NCBI GenBank assembly: GCA_020444325.1
Contig: JAHLLD010000008.1
Span: 124,001 to 188,000, forward strand
Direction of reading: 5' to 3'
DNA: 64,000 nucleotides
Origin: a bacterium
GTDB lineage: Bacteria > Bacteroidota > Ignavibacteria > SZUA-365
The position numbers and the translations under genes were made by a program. The notes under the pieces are model-generated. The model was not told the DNA's origin, searched no databases, and was given only the letters and a program-made list of their open reading frames with translations. This document shows positions 44,772-54,400 of the stretch, piece after piece. Within the stretch, counting starts at the first letter, position 1; each line of letters starts with the position of its first letter.

Positions 44772-45257
44772 TCAGCGTGATGCTACAGTGATCTGGTTGA
44801 TAACCCAGCGCTCGTCGACCTGCGCCAGGCTGACAAACATCTCGGCGCTGCCCCGGCGGCCCCTGCGTTCATAGGTGAAGGGTCCGAAGCCGTAGGGATT
44901 CCTGATGGAGAAATTCCGGCTGCTGTAGGAAAAACTGATCGGGATGTAGGTGGAGAAAAAGGACTCGAGAATCAGGTAAGCCTGTTCGCTGCTGTAGTAT
45001 CCGTTGATGCCCGTAAACAGGTTCAGGTACACCTTGTGTCCCAGTTTCGATTTGAGGAAACGGATATTGCCGGAACTGAGCGCATCCTTGGCATTGAGCA
45101 GCAGTTCCCGTGCTTCCCGCTCAGATTCCGGGTGTTGATCCGCAACATAGAGCGCGTCCTCCCCGGCAGGCGCGACGGCAGCTGTACCTGTCGTGCGTGC
45201 AACCTGCGGAAGGAAGCTCAGCAATGCGAGCACAAGGGCGAACGAGGTTCTACGCAT
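44772..45257 (-). CDS. DUF4783-family exported protein
   Basis: 161 residues, function unknown. ATG 45257 gives a signal peptide (MRRTSFALVLALLSFLPQVA); ATG 45263 would add two residues, and further in-frame upstream sequence runs through a terminator. The mature part fits the NTF2-like DUF4783 family of Bacteroidota: 'GNIRFLKSKLGHKVYLNL', 'GYYSSEQAYLILESFFSTY' and the closing 'VSLAQVDERWVINQITVA'. It lies directly before the multi-sensor kinase, so a periplasmic partner of that kinase is possible. Confidence 0.8.
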   Translation of the reverse strand: MRRTSFALVLALLSFLPQVARTTGTAAVAPAGEDALYVADQHPESEREARELLLNAKDALSSGNIRFLKSKLGHKVYLNLFTGINGYYSSEQAYLILESFFSTYIPISFSYSSRNFSIRNPYGFGPFTYERRGRRGSAEMFVSLAQVDERWVINQITVASR

Positions 45258-45276
45258 ACACATCTGTACGAACATA

Positions 45277-45307
45277 AATTGAAAGCACCCGGAAAGCAAC
45301 CGGGTGC
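45277..45307 (-). terminator. Rho-independent terminator
   Basis: On the minus strand GCACCCGG (45307-45300), 7-base loop, CCGGGTGC (45292-45285), then TTTCAATTT. Ends the DUF4384 gene and marks a break before DUF4783. Confidence 0.85.
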
Positions 45308-45340
45308 CTTTGAAGAATGCCATTGTGTGCCTCGCGCGTT

Positions 45341-47173
45341 TCATCGTGTACGGGACCTGCTGCCTGATGAACTGCTGCTGCGGGAAGTCCCGCTGCGGGA
45401 AGTCCCGCTGCTGCGCGAAGATCGCGTATTACTTTTTAATTCGTCGCCACTCGAACTGCTCCGGGAGGACGTTGTCGTGCGCCGGGAGGGAGTTGAGGAG
45501 GGGGTGGACCGTGTTGTGCTGCGCGGAGACGATGAGGGTGTGCTTATACGCACTCCGCTGGAGCGGTTCGAGCTGGACGAGATACTTGATTTCGGTGCTG
45601 TCGTGCTTGGGCGTGCACTACTGCTCCTCGATGATGTTCTGCTGGAAGGTTCGATACTGGAACTGCCAGACGTCCTTGTTGTCGCGCTGCTTCCGGTTCT
45701 GCTCGACGTGCTGAAGCCAGTAGATGAGGTCGTGCTTCGTGGGATCGTTCTGGATCGAGAACTCGTGCTGGAAGCAGACGATGCGCCGGTCCCGGGTGTG
45801 GTGCGGTTCGAGGAGATCCGGGAGGCCGCCGGATTCGTTTTCGGGATACTCGACGAGGGGGCGGTTGTGCCGTCACGGCGCGCCGGACGCTCGCGTGTTG
45901 AAATAGTCGACGTTGGCGTGGTCCTTGCAGTGGTTGCATCCTGGCTGGCGGAACGAGATGCGCTGCGATTCAGACTGCTTGAAGGAATCGTCCTTCCCGA
46001 AGATGACGAACTGCTTCGCGTGCTCCCGCTTCCACGACTTCCGCCAGTCGAGCCAGTCGATGAGGGCCCGGATCTCGAAACAGTTCCAGAGCGGCCGCCG
46101 GATCTTGTGCCGCTTCCCGAGCGTGTCGAGGTGCCTGTGCGTGTCGAGGTGCCTTCTCTCGACCCGCTGCGGGTGATGCCGGAGGAGCGTGTAGTGCCGG
46201 AGGAGCGACTGGTGCCACTCAGGACACGGGTGTTCCCGCTGCGGCGCACCGTGTTTTCACGATACGTGACCAGACGATAGGATCTGCTGTAGTTGTGGCG
46301 CGTCTTGAGCACCGGTGACCGATAGACCACTTTTGTATGGGGACGATAGATCGGGCGCATGGGACGGTAGTTTCCATAGCCGACAGCACAGTCCACGTAG
46401 CGATAGCGATGTCTGTGTACCGGCACGGTGCGAAATTCAAATCGCCAGAAGGGACCACCGAACACAAAACGCTTGACATGCGGATGGTAGTCATAGCCCC
46501 ACCAGTAGTCGTAATCATAGGTAGTGCGGACAGTGTAGCGGGGGCAAGTGTCATAATAGGGATCGAAGCGTACCCGGCGGCCATGGCAGTCGTAGCACAT
46601 GTAGCGCGGGTACCACACCCGCCGGCCGAGGAAGTACGAAGTCGTGGCAGTGGCATGCACATCGTAGGCATCTATAAGCCGGGCGTCGATGCGATTCATC
46701 GCGAGGAAGGGGTCGCCGTTGACCGGATCCAGGCGCAGGCGGTACGCACCATTCCGAATGGTGATGCGGAAGGGACGCGGCGAGCGGGATGCAACGGCGT
46801 GGAGGTAGCCGACGCCGCTGGGTCCGCGCAGGCGCAGATTCACGTCTGCGTAATAATCCGGGAGCCTGTACGTCGTGCCGCCGAAAACAAAGCCGTCGTC
46901 CGGGTACCGGGGGAAGAGGATTTCCGTCCGGCCTTCGGTGTCGATGGTATAGATGCTGACATAGCAATCAGTGTTGGTGCGGAAATAGACTTCGAGGAGT
47001 TCGCCTGTTGCGTACACGGCATCCTGATCGCGATTGGTCCACAGGTCGACGTTCAGGCCATGGTCATACGATACGACGGGACCGGGAATGGACATGGAAC
47101 TGCCGGTTGCCGTGTTTTTCAGCATCGGGATGAGAAGTATGCTGACTGCGAGGATGAGTATGATGCGTTTCAT
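45341..47173 (-). CDS. DUF4384 protein with 300-residue Ser/Thr/Arg tail
   Basis: 610 residues, exported, function unknown. Signal peptide MKRIILILAVSILLIPMLK. DUF4384 domain (about 38-108): 'VDLWTNRDQDAVYATGELLE', 'DCYVSIYTIDTEGRTEILFP', 'FGGTTYRLP'. A middle region (about 190-300) is rich in Tyr, Arg, His and Cys ('RYMCYDCHGRR', 'YDYDYWWGYDYHPHVKRF'). From about residue 305 to the end nearly every residue is Ser, Thr, Arg, Gly or Pro, ending 'SGTSRSSSSSGSRSRTR'. Such tails are usually disordered; they may carry modification or wall/LPS attachment, which is speculation. Ends at a clear terminator. Confidence 0.8.
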   Translation of the reverse strand: MKRIILILAVSILLIPMLKNTATGSSMSIPGPVVSYDHGLNVDLWTNRDQDAVYATGELLEVYFRTNTDCYVSIYTIDTEGRTEILFPRYPDDGFVFGGTTYRLPDYYADVNLRLRGPSGVGYLHAVASRSPRPFRITIRNGAYRLRLDPVNGDPFLAMNRIDARLIDAYDVHATATTSYFLGRRVWYPRYMCYDCHGRRVRFDPYYDTCPRYTVRTTYDYDYWWGYDYHPHVKRFVFGGPFWRFEFRTVPVHRHRYRYVDCAVGYGNYRPMRPIYRPHTKVVYRSPVLKTRHNYSRSYRLVTYRENTVRRSGNTRVLSGTSRSSGTTRSSGITRSGSREGTSTRTGTSTRSGSGTRSGGRSGTVSRSGPSSTGSTGGSRGSGSTRSSSSSSGRTIPSSSLNRSASRSASQDATTARTTPTSTISTRERPARRDGTTAPSSSIPKTNPAASRISSNRTTPGTGASSASSTSSRSRTIPRSTTSSTGFSTSSRTGSSATTRTSGSSSIEPSSRTSSRSSSARPSTTAPKSSISSSSNRSSGVRISTPSSSPRSTTRSTPSSTPSRRTTTSSRSSSSGDELKSNTRSSRSSGTSRSGTSRSSSSSGSRSRTR

Positions 47174-47226
47174 GGCCTGCCTCCTTGTGTTCTTGTGATG
47201 CGTAGTCCTGTTCGTATGGGGTCTGT

Positions 47227-48057
47227 TCAGTGCCGTCGCAGCTCGCCGCGCTTGCGGTCGCCGCTGCGATGACGCTTGCTGAGTTCGCCTCCGGTGCCGA
47301 TAATCAGCTCGGGATTCCCCGTTGCGGTCTGGTATGCCCAGTCGAAGACGAGGGAAGCGGACCCGATATCGACGATGCGAACCTTTGCGTAGTGGTTGTC
47401 GAAGGTGCGGACAACATATGTGTGTCCTCGAATTGCAAGCGCGTCACCCGTGGGATTCCAGCCCTCAGCGGGGGCGGTTGAAATCTCATCGATGCTCGTC
47501 GTGTATCCCATGTCCTGGATTTCCGTGTCATCCCAGACCACGAGATAGGGGACGCCGCTGCTGCTTGTCTCGAAGAACAGGTCCGTAAAGTCCGTGTCAA
47601 AATGGAGGATGGAATAATCGGAGAAGTCGTAGCCCGCGAGCTGCGGAGAAACGAAGCGGTCGCGTAGCTGGACACCGCGTCCCTCAGGCCGCGGCGTGTC
47701 GTACGCAACGTCACGGCTCAGATCGCTCTCATTGCCGTTGACGTCATACGCCGTAACAGCGTAGTATTCAGTGATGCCATTCGTGGCGCCGCGATCGACG
47801 TAATGTGCCGTGCGGGTGCTGCCGACGAGTTCATATGTGCCGTCGTAACGATCACTGACATACACATTGTATCCGGCGAGGTCGGCTTCCTGGTTTTCAT
47901 ACCACGACAGTTCAATTGCATTGTCGAGCGAGATTGAAATAATGCCGACAGGGGGCAGCGGGGCATAGTCGTCAACATAGTAGACTTCATCGTGACGGTC
48001 GTCGCATGCGGTTAGTAAGGCGATGAAAAGTAAAAGGGGAAGCAATCGGGTTTTCAT
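47227..48057 (-). CDS. Lipoprotein with fibronectin type III-like domain
   Basis: 276 residues, function unknown. ATG 48057 has AAGGAG 7-12 bases upstream; the frame is open to 48294 but that portion covers the promoter. Lipoprotein signal MKTRLLPLLLFIALLTAC with Cys18. An FN3-like domain (about 36-110) reads 'NAIELSWYENQEADLAGYNV' and 'GITEYYAVTAYDVNGNES'. The C-terminal half ('DYSILHFDTDFTDLFFE', 'HTYVVRTFDNHYAKVRIVDI') was not recognised. A 17-bp palindrome shared with the gltX region lies 82 bp upstream. Confidence 0.82.
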   Translation of the reverse strand: MKTRLLPLLLFIALLTACDDRHDEVYYVDDYAPLPPVGIISISLDNAIELSWYENQEADLAGYNVYVSDRYDGTYELVGSTRTAHYVDRGATNGITEYYAVTAYDVNGNESDLSRDVAYDTPRPEGRGVQLRDRFVSPQLAGYDFSDYSILHFDTDFTDLFFETSSSGVPYLVVWDDTEIQDMGYTTSIDEISTAPAEGWNPTGDALAIRGHTYVVRTFDNHYAKVRIVDIGSASLVFDWAYQTATGNPELIIGTGGELSKRHRSGDRKRGELRRH

Positions 48058-48139
48058 GGTCTCAGCTCCTTCTTGATGTGCTACCCTATTCAATGCAAAG
48101 AGAGTGCCAGAACGAAACAATGACGAAAACGCACCGGAA

Positions 48140-48156
48140 TATGCAGATTCTGCATA
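48140..48156. promoter_or_regulatory. Fourth copy of the TATGCAG...CTGCATA palindrome
   Basis: TATGCAGATTCTGCATA, arms perfect, spacer ATT. It lies 82 bp upstream of the lipoprotein start at 48057, compared with 86 bp for the nearest copy upstream of gltX. The rest of the 287-bp gap (48058-48344) holds a GA-rich stretch (48225-48250) and the terminator at 48281. Confidence 0.6.
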
Positions 48157-48280
48157 TTTTCCTGAGTTCTGCGTCGCAGACGGCGACATAGTTGTCTCAA
48201 AAAGTGGACAGTGGGGTGTCAGGCATGTGGAATGGGAGGGAGGAGGGAAACCGACGGGGTAGGCGTGGGCCGGAAATAAG

Positions 48281-48305
48281 GAAGCCTCCCGCAACGGAAG
48301 GCTTC
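48281..48305 (-). terminator. Probable terminator of the TPR gene
   Basis: Arms GAAGCCT/AGGCTTC (48281-48287 and 48299-48305), extended by partly paired CCC/GG, followed on the minus strand by TTATTTCC. The T run is imperfect. Confidence 0.6.
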
Positions 48306-48344
48306 ACATGTTCATGTTGTCGCGGCTAATCGATGTCGAAGGGC

Positions 48345-49043
48345 TTACTCGGTCTCGATTCCGAATTCCGCACGGATACGTTCGGCAGCCTGTTTGTACT
48401 TCTGCTGTTTGCTTTCTGAGGCTTTTTCGAGCATTTCCGCTGCTGGACCATTTTCACCCGCTTTCGCGTAGGCACGGCCTGCTGCGAGGTAACGCTCTGA
48501 CGAAAGCAGATCGTTCTCGAACGTTTTCGCGGCCTTTTCATAGAGCGGAGCCGCTTCCGCGAAATTTTCCTTGGCTTCGTACACAGCTGCTTCGCCCGCC
48601 AGTGCCGCGGCGCGGAGCATGTCGGTATCGGGCGAGGCGTCTTCGTATACGCTCAGTGCCTTGTCGTATTCTCCTGCATAGAGATAGGAATTGCCGAGGT
48701 AAATCATGGCAACTTCGGCGGTGGGAGTTCCGCTGTACTTGTCGGCGATTTCTTCAAGCCCCATGATACCCTGGCTGGCATCGCCACCGATGGCCAGACG
48801 ATACTGCTGCTGCTGATACAGTTCCTGCACCTTGCGCAGCTCGCGATTCGCTGCCAGATCATCGGCAGCCACGCCTGACATATACAGGTATCCTACAATA
48901 ATGATGGCTGCGACGCCGAGGGCGACACCACCTATCACCTTGGTATTGGCTTTGAACCAGTCCTGTGCGGAATACATGAAATCCGCGGTTGAAGATTTGG
49001 GGACCGCTTCGCGGGAAGAGATTTTTTTCTTGGCGGTTAACAC
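48345..49043 (-). CDS. TPR-repeat membrane-anchored protein
   Basis: 232 residues. Layout: cytoplasmic N-terminus, one membrane anchor 'VIGGVALGVAAIIIVGYLYM' (about 38-57), then tetratricopeptide repeats outside ('IYLGNSYLYAGEYDKALSVY', 'AAALAGEAAVYEAKENFAEA', 'RYLAAGRAYAKAGENGPAA'). This matches the YfgM/TPR_21-like group, whose members act as periplasmic chaperone partners; the exact role here is not known. tRNA-Arg lies 43 bp upstream on the same strand. Confidence 0.85.
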   Translation of the reverse strand: MLTAKKKISSREAVPKSSTADFMYSAQDWFKANTKVIGGVALGVAAIIIVGYLYMSGVAADDLAANRELRKVQELYQQQQYRLAIGGDASQGIMGLEEIADKYSGTPTAEVAMIYLGNSYLYAGEYDKALSVYEDASPDTDMLRAAALAGEAAVYEAKENFAEAAPLYEKAAKTFENDLLSSERYLAAGRAYAKAGENGPAAEMLEKASESKQQKYKQAAERIRAEFGIETE

Positions 49044-49086
49044 TGACGAGCTCCGGTTTACACAAGAAGTGACAGAAAAACGTTCG

Positions 49087-49160
<74 letters not shown>

Positions 49161-49339
49161 ATTTCTGCGCAGTGTCCCTGGAAAAAAGTCCAGGGTCTTT
49201 CGCAAAAGGTGCAAGATGAAATATACGAAAGTTTTTTTCGCAGACCAATACACTGGGGTCCGTGTCATACGCTGCGGCCCTGTTGGTTCTCGGGATGGAA
49301 GCATCTGCGCGAAACCATTCCATCACGACTCCCCGGTGA

Positions 49340-49984
49340 TCAGAAATGGTCGAGATATTCGCGCACGAATGGATTATGTCCTTTTTCGAACCCGATGGTG
49401 GTATGTGGGCCATGTCCCGGATAGACGACGGTTTCATCGGGCAGGACCAGGAGTTTTTCCGTGATACTGCGCATGAGAATGTCGTAATCTCCACCGGGCA
49501 GATCAGAACGGCCGATGCTGCTGTGAAACAGCACATCCCCACTGAACAGTTTTCCTTCGGAGGGTATATGCAGGGCGATATGCCCTGGTGTATGGCCGGG
49601 AACGTGCAGCACATCAACACGCAGATTGCCGCAGGAGATCACGTCACCTTCCTCGAGAAGGCGTCCCGGAGAAACGCTATCTATTACTATGGGAAGACCG
49701 AGCATCGATTTTTGTGCTTCCTCCAGCATCGGTGCATCAGCAGTCCCGACCCAGACCTCAACCCCGAGATCTTCCGAAAGCCGGCGCGCCTCTCCGACAT
49801 GGTCGAAATGCCCGTGTGTCAGCACGATGGCGCATGCCGTCAGTTCACGTTCCTGCAGCATACGCCGCAGGGGTTCGGCCCCGTCGATGGGAACGTCGAT
49901 CACGAGCGCGTTCGCGGATTCTTCATCGGCGACAATGTACCCCATGGTATCCACCGGACCGCATTCCACATACTGCACTAACAC
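49340..49984 (-). CDS. MBL-fold metallo-hydrolase (glyoxalase II-like)
   Basis: 214 residues. The GTG at 49984 was chosen because GGAGG lies 6-10 bases upstream and because the frame further upstream runs through a terminator and tRNA-Asn. Metal ligands: 'VLTHGHFDHVGEA' (HxHxDH), 'LHVPGHTPGHIAL' (third His), 'KLFSGDVLFHSS' (Asp) and 'VVYPGHGPHTTIGFE' (last His). This is the hydroxyacylglutathione-hydrolase-like family of small cytoplasmic hydrolases; the substrate is not determined. Lies between two tRNA genes on the same strand. Confidence 0.92.
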   Translation of the reverse strand: MLVQYVECGPVDTMGYIVADEESANALVIDVPIDGAEPLRRMLQERELTACAIVLTHGHFDHVGEARRLSEDLGVEVWVGTADAPMLEEAQKSMLGLPIVIDSVSPGRLLEEGDVISCGNLRVDVLHVPGHTPGHIALHIPSEGKLFSGDVLFHSSIGRSDLPGGDYDILMRSITEKLLVLPDETVVYPGHGPHTTIGFEKGHNPFVREYLDHF

Positions 49985-50011
49985 ATCTTCCTCCAAAGGC
50001 CATACGACATG

Positions 50012-50040
50012 AAAAAAGCGCGGCTTCTTCGCCGCGCTTT
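50012..50040 (-). terminator. Terminator after tRNA-Asn
   Basis: On the minus strand GCGCGGC, 6-base loop, GCCGCGC, then six T. It lies between tRNA-Asn and the MBL hydrolase start, so the latter needs read-through or its own promoter. Confidence 0.88.
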
Positions 50041-50043
50041 CAG

Positions 50044-50115
50044 CTCCCCGGGCAAGACTCGAACTTGCAACCCTGCGGTTAACAGCCGCATGCTCTACCA
50101 TTGAGCTACCGAGGA
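50044..50115 (-). tRNA. tRNA-Asn (anticodon GTT)
   Basis: 72 nt, minus strand. Acceptor TCCTCGG/CCGGGGA, D stem GCTC/GAGC, anticodon stem TGCGG/CCGCA with loop CTGTTAA (anticodon GTT), T arm GCAAG-TTCGAGT-CTTGC fully paired, discriminator G. CCA is not encoded. Confidence 0.97.
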
Positions 50116-50570
50116 ATAAATAGATAACAAAAATACGATTTGAGGGCTGAAATGTCAAGAGAATTGGGGTTTTTTTCGGCGGATTTTCCCGTCCTTTTTT
50201 CCGCCGCAGATCGGGGTTTCCGGCAGAATTATCATATATTGTGCCCGGCTCTCAATGGGCCTCAAGAGCCTGTCTCGGCGCGTGTGCTGGCAGCTGCGTG
50301 GAAGCGCTTTCGCCGGATTCGCTGATTAGTTGCTTTTTTTAAGTGTCGATTGTATGTTTTCCTTACTGATTGACACATGCGACCCACCGAAAAAATATTG
50401 GTGAATCATGCCAGCGTATAGGAAGCGTCCATGACCACCAGAGCGATTGTTATTCCCGGGTAGAGTACACGCGACTCAATTCTCCCGCCCCATGGGCGTT
50501 TATTACCATTTCAGCGAGATCTTTCTTCATGTTTTTCCCAAATACTACTCAAACCTTTACAGGAGGAACT
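50116..50570. other. 455-bp gene-free region upstream of DUF4397 operon
   Basis: No credible gene or RNA was seen. The left part is the promoter region of tRNA-Asn (minus). The right part contains a candidate promoter at 50330-50360 and an AAGGAG-type site AGGAGG at 50561-50566 serving the gene at 50571, leaving a long leader of about 200 nt. Confidence 0.5.
50330..50360 (+). promoter_or_regulatory. Candidate Bacteroidota-type promoter
   Basis: TTG at 50330-50332, 20-bp spacer, TATGTTTT at 50353-50360 (one mismatch to TAnnTTTG). It would drive the DUF4397/TonB receptor cluster. Confidence 0.4.
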
Positions 50571-51293
50571 ATGCAACAAAAGCTGCTACGGAAAGCCGGG
50601 TTGCTGGGCATGGTGCTTCTGCTGTCAGGCATTGTCCTGACCGGTTGCATCGATGAACCAAACCCACCGGTTCTGGGCCGTATCACTTCCGAGGTGCGCT
50701 TTGTGCACGCGATTCCGGGTACTGCTGCCGTCGACATCTGGGTCGATGATGAGCCTGCCGTCACCAACGTCGGCTACAAAGGCGCATCGGACTACCTGAC
50801 GGTCAATTCCGGAAACCGCTTTTTCCGCGTTGTCCCGGCAGGGCAGGACAGTTCGGCCGCCATCTTCCGTTCGCAAGTGAACGTTCGCTCGCTGATGAAG
50901 ATCACGGCGCTGTTCCACAACACGGACCAGGACGTCCAGCTGCTCACGACGCAGGAACGCTTTACCTATGCGGATGAAACCAGCAAGCTGATCGATGACA
51001 GCTGCGAGGTGAAGCTCATCAACCTGAGTCTCACAAGCGCAAAGTATGGCCTCGCCAAGCGCATTGGCGAAAATGACTTCGAAGTCGTGATTTCGCCGAT
51101 CGACGGTGGATTACTCACGCCCTATCTCCGCATGCCCGCAATGAGCGGCGATTATTTCATCGCTCGCGATGGTGGTGGTGTGGTTCTTGATTCTGAAATG
51201 GCAGGCGCCTCTTTCGAGAATCCTCATCGCTATACCGTTGTCGTTGTCGGGGCTGATGGTGCACTTGAGCTCGTTAAGCTCTTGGATGAATAG
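50571..51293 (+). CDS. DUF4397-type lipoprotein
   Basis: 240 residues, function unknown. AGGAGG lies 5 bases before the ATG. Lipoprotein signal 'LLGMVLLLSGIVLTGC' with Cys26. The mature domain begins 'SEVRFVHAIPGTAAVDIWVD', the typical opening of DUF4397 domains, followed by 'GASDYLTVNSGNRFFRVVPA' and a second beta-rich half ending 'RYTVVVVGADGALELVKLL'. It precedes the TonB receptor by 128 bp and may be an outer-membrane accessory lipoprotein of that module. Confidence 0.82.
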   Translation: MQQKLLRKAGLLGMVLLLSGIVLTGCIDEPNPPVLGRITSEVRFVHAIPGTAAVDIWVDDEPAVTNVGYKGASDYLTVNSGNRFFRVVPAGQDSSAAIFRSQVNVRSLMKITALFHNTDQDVQLLTTQERFTYADETSKLIDDSCEVKLINLSLTSAKYGLAKRIGENDFEVVISPIDGGLLTPYLRMPAMSGDYFIARDGGGVVLDSEMAGASFENPHRYTVVVVGADGALELVKLLDE

Positions 51294-51421
51294 AAGTCAG
51301 TAAACCCGAACGGTCGGGGCAGGATTGGTGGAACCATGGAAGGACCGGCTCCGATCAGACCGTTTCAACACTGGAGGACACAGGAGTTTAAACGTTTTCT
51401 CAAGTTCTGAAGGAGGATATT

Positions 51422-54400
51422 ATGCATAAACGGATCCTGATTGCTATCCTCTGTATGCTTTTCCCGGTGGCTGCAATGGCACAAAACGGCAAGATTGCCG
51501 GAAAAGTTACAGACCGCGAGACAGGAGAGCCTCTTATTGGAGCAAATGTCGTGATCGATGGTACCGAGCGCGGCTCCGCAACCAATATCAATGGTGAATA
51601 CGTCATTTTGAACGTTCCCATTGGCAAGGTTACTCTTGTTGCTAGCTACATTGGTTATCAGCAGATAACCATTCGCGACATTCTCATTAAATCGAATGAA
51701 ACTTCCTCGGTGGATTTCCAGCTCCCAAGCGAGGCCTTCAAGGTTGGCTCGGTGGAAATTATCGCGCAGAAACCACTGGTGGATAAAAATGTCACCAACA
51801 GCAAAGCCACCGTCACTCAGGAGGAGATCGAGAATCTTCCCGTCCGCGGTGTCGATGGTATTGTCGCCCTGCAGGCGGGTATCGTTGCACAGGATGGCGA
51901 AATTCACGTACGCGGCTCCCGTGGAGACGCGACGGGATACATCGTCGACGGTGTGAACGCCAATGACCCGGTCTATGGCGGACGCGCACTGACGGTGATC
52001 AACAATGCCATCAAGGAAATCAATTTCCAGGCAGGTGGTTACTCGGCTGAGTTCGGCGGCGCGAATGGTGGACTGATTCAGACCACGACGCGCACCGGTG
52101 AGCAGAAGCTCAATTTCGGCTTCGAGGCCTACACTGACAGCTGGAATGGCATCGGCGAGGAGAACTTCCTCGGTTCATACAATTATGGCACGAGCCAGTA
52201 TGTGCTGACGGCAGGCGGACCGATCTGGGGTCCGGTCAAATTCTTCGTTGCCGGACAGAACTCATTCAATCGTACGCCAGCGCGCTACCGCGATGCGTAC
52301 ACTCTCTCGAACGCCGCGACGGAACTCGCGCTGCGGCAAACCGACGCGCACGCGATGCTCGCTCCCGAGGAGCAGATGAAAGCGGGTGTATTCGATCCGC
52401 GCCTGGGCGCCAGCGCGAAGAAAATCGACTATACCTATCCCGCGGGAACGGTGATCAACAATGCCTCAGAGGCCTACGCCGTCCAGGGAAACATGACCGT
52501 GGATCTGAACCCGATCAATATTCGCGTCGGCGGTAGCTACTCGTACTACACCGATCGTGACGGCGCGAGTATTTTTGAGGCCTATCAGACGGGACGCATG
52601 GCGCGTGTCGTCGATGGCGCTGTTCAGTACTACACGAATCCCAACGATTTCAGCTATAACGAAGACGACATTTCCGTCGTGAACGCGCAGCGGGCATTGT
52701 GGGATCAGACGGAAAACTATTCCGCGAACCTCAAACTGACCCATCTGCTCAGCCAGACGACGTTCTATGAGGTATTCGTCAATTACTTCGGGTACTTCGG
52801 CCTGCAGATGGATCCCCAGTTCCAGCACGATCTCTTTGCATACGGTGATTCCATCGACAATGCCCCCTACGGATATACCCTGCAGGGTGATGGCGTGCAG
52901 CCCGAGCGCACGCAGCTGTTCGGTGATCTTTTTGACGTGTACGGCACTCCCGAGACGGGATATGCCTACCAGAAAGACCGTTACAGCTCCATCAGCGGTA
53001 AGCTGAATTTCGTGCACCAGATCGGACGGACGCATGAGATCAAGGTCGGTGGTGAAGCCACGCGTTACGAAGTGCGGCAGTTCGACATCGTCCCCTTCCT
53101 GCTCAAGACCTATATCCGCAGTAACCCCGATGCCTCGCCAACATCGCAGGCGGTCAGTTCGCGAACCAATTACTTCGGATACGACCAGTGGGGCAGAACA
53201 CTTGATGACGGTCCCAATGGCCCGCGCAACCCGATTTTCGCATCGGCCTACGCACTGGATAAAATCGAACTCGAGGATCTGGTCATCAACCTCGGTCTGC
53301 GCTGGGATTATATCGATACTGATACCGAGCAGTTCAAAGATCCCAATAACGTGCAGTTCACCGATGACGGTACTCTCGATCCCGAAGGAATGGAGCCGAC
53401 GGAAGCAACTTCGACCTTCAGTCCACGTATCGGTTTTTCCTTCCCGGTGACCGATCAGACAGTATTCTATGCACAGTACGGCAAGTTCGTGCAGCAGTCC
53501 CGTCTCCGCGACGTGTATCTCGGCAATGCCCTTGCTGCCGATAATATCCGTGGCGGCTACGCAATTCAGAGTCCCGTCGGTTTCGGTCTCAAGCCGGAAC
53601 AGACCATTCAGTATGACTTCGGGTTCCGTCAGCAGATCGGCGATTTCCTCGCCTTCGATCTTGGCGCGTTCTACAAGGATATCCGTGACCAGATTCAGCA
53701 GGTGCAGATTCCGGCCGAACTCGGTGCTTCCCATCAGGCGTACTTCGCCTGGGTGAACGGAGACTTCGCGACAACCTCCGGTGTTTCGCTGAAGGTCGAT
53801 CTCCGGCGCGTGGAACGCATCCAGGCTTCGGTTGACTACACTTACTCTGATGCACGAGGCACGGGATCGGCTCCCTCCACGGCATTCCGCGCCCTCTGGC
53901 TTTCGCCGACCGAGGATCCGTATCTGCCGAAGTACATTACGGCACTTGATTTCAACCAGTCCCACCGTGGATCGATCAACATCGATTACCGCTTCGGCGT
54001 CGATGACGGTCCTTCATTCGGCGGAGTCCATCCGCTTGAACGTCTCGGACTCAACCTTCTCTTCCAGTTCAACAGCGGACATCCCTACACCCGCGTTGAC
54101 GAAAACAGCTATGACAACCGTCGTCAGCCGATCGAGGTGCTCAACGAGTCAACAACTCCCTGGAATTTCCAGATTGACGCCCGTCTCGACAAGACGGTGA
54201 GCATCGCCGGTCTCGACGTAAACTTCTACGTATGGGTCATCAACCTTCTCGACACGAAAAACGTGATCGATGTCTGGATGCAGTCCGGCAGCGCTTCTGA
54301 TGACGGGTATCTCTCAACCGTCAACGGCAAGCAGCAGTTGCAGACCTACGAAAGCTACGGTACCGTCTTCAGCAACTTGTACCGCAACTACTATTATCAG

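Noticed and set aside
45036-46280. 414-codon plus-strand frame rich in Leu, Val, Glu and Arg
   Set aside because: Mirror of the Ser/Thr/Arg-rich tail of the DUF4384 gene; its composition is fully explained by reading that repetitive DNA backwards, and it crosses a terminator.
49175-49195. Hairpin CCCTGGA/TCCAGGG between MBL gene and tRNA-Arg
   Set aside because: No T run follows on the minus strand and only a weak one on the plus strand; too little evidence to call a terminator or RNA.
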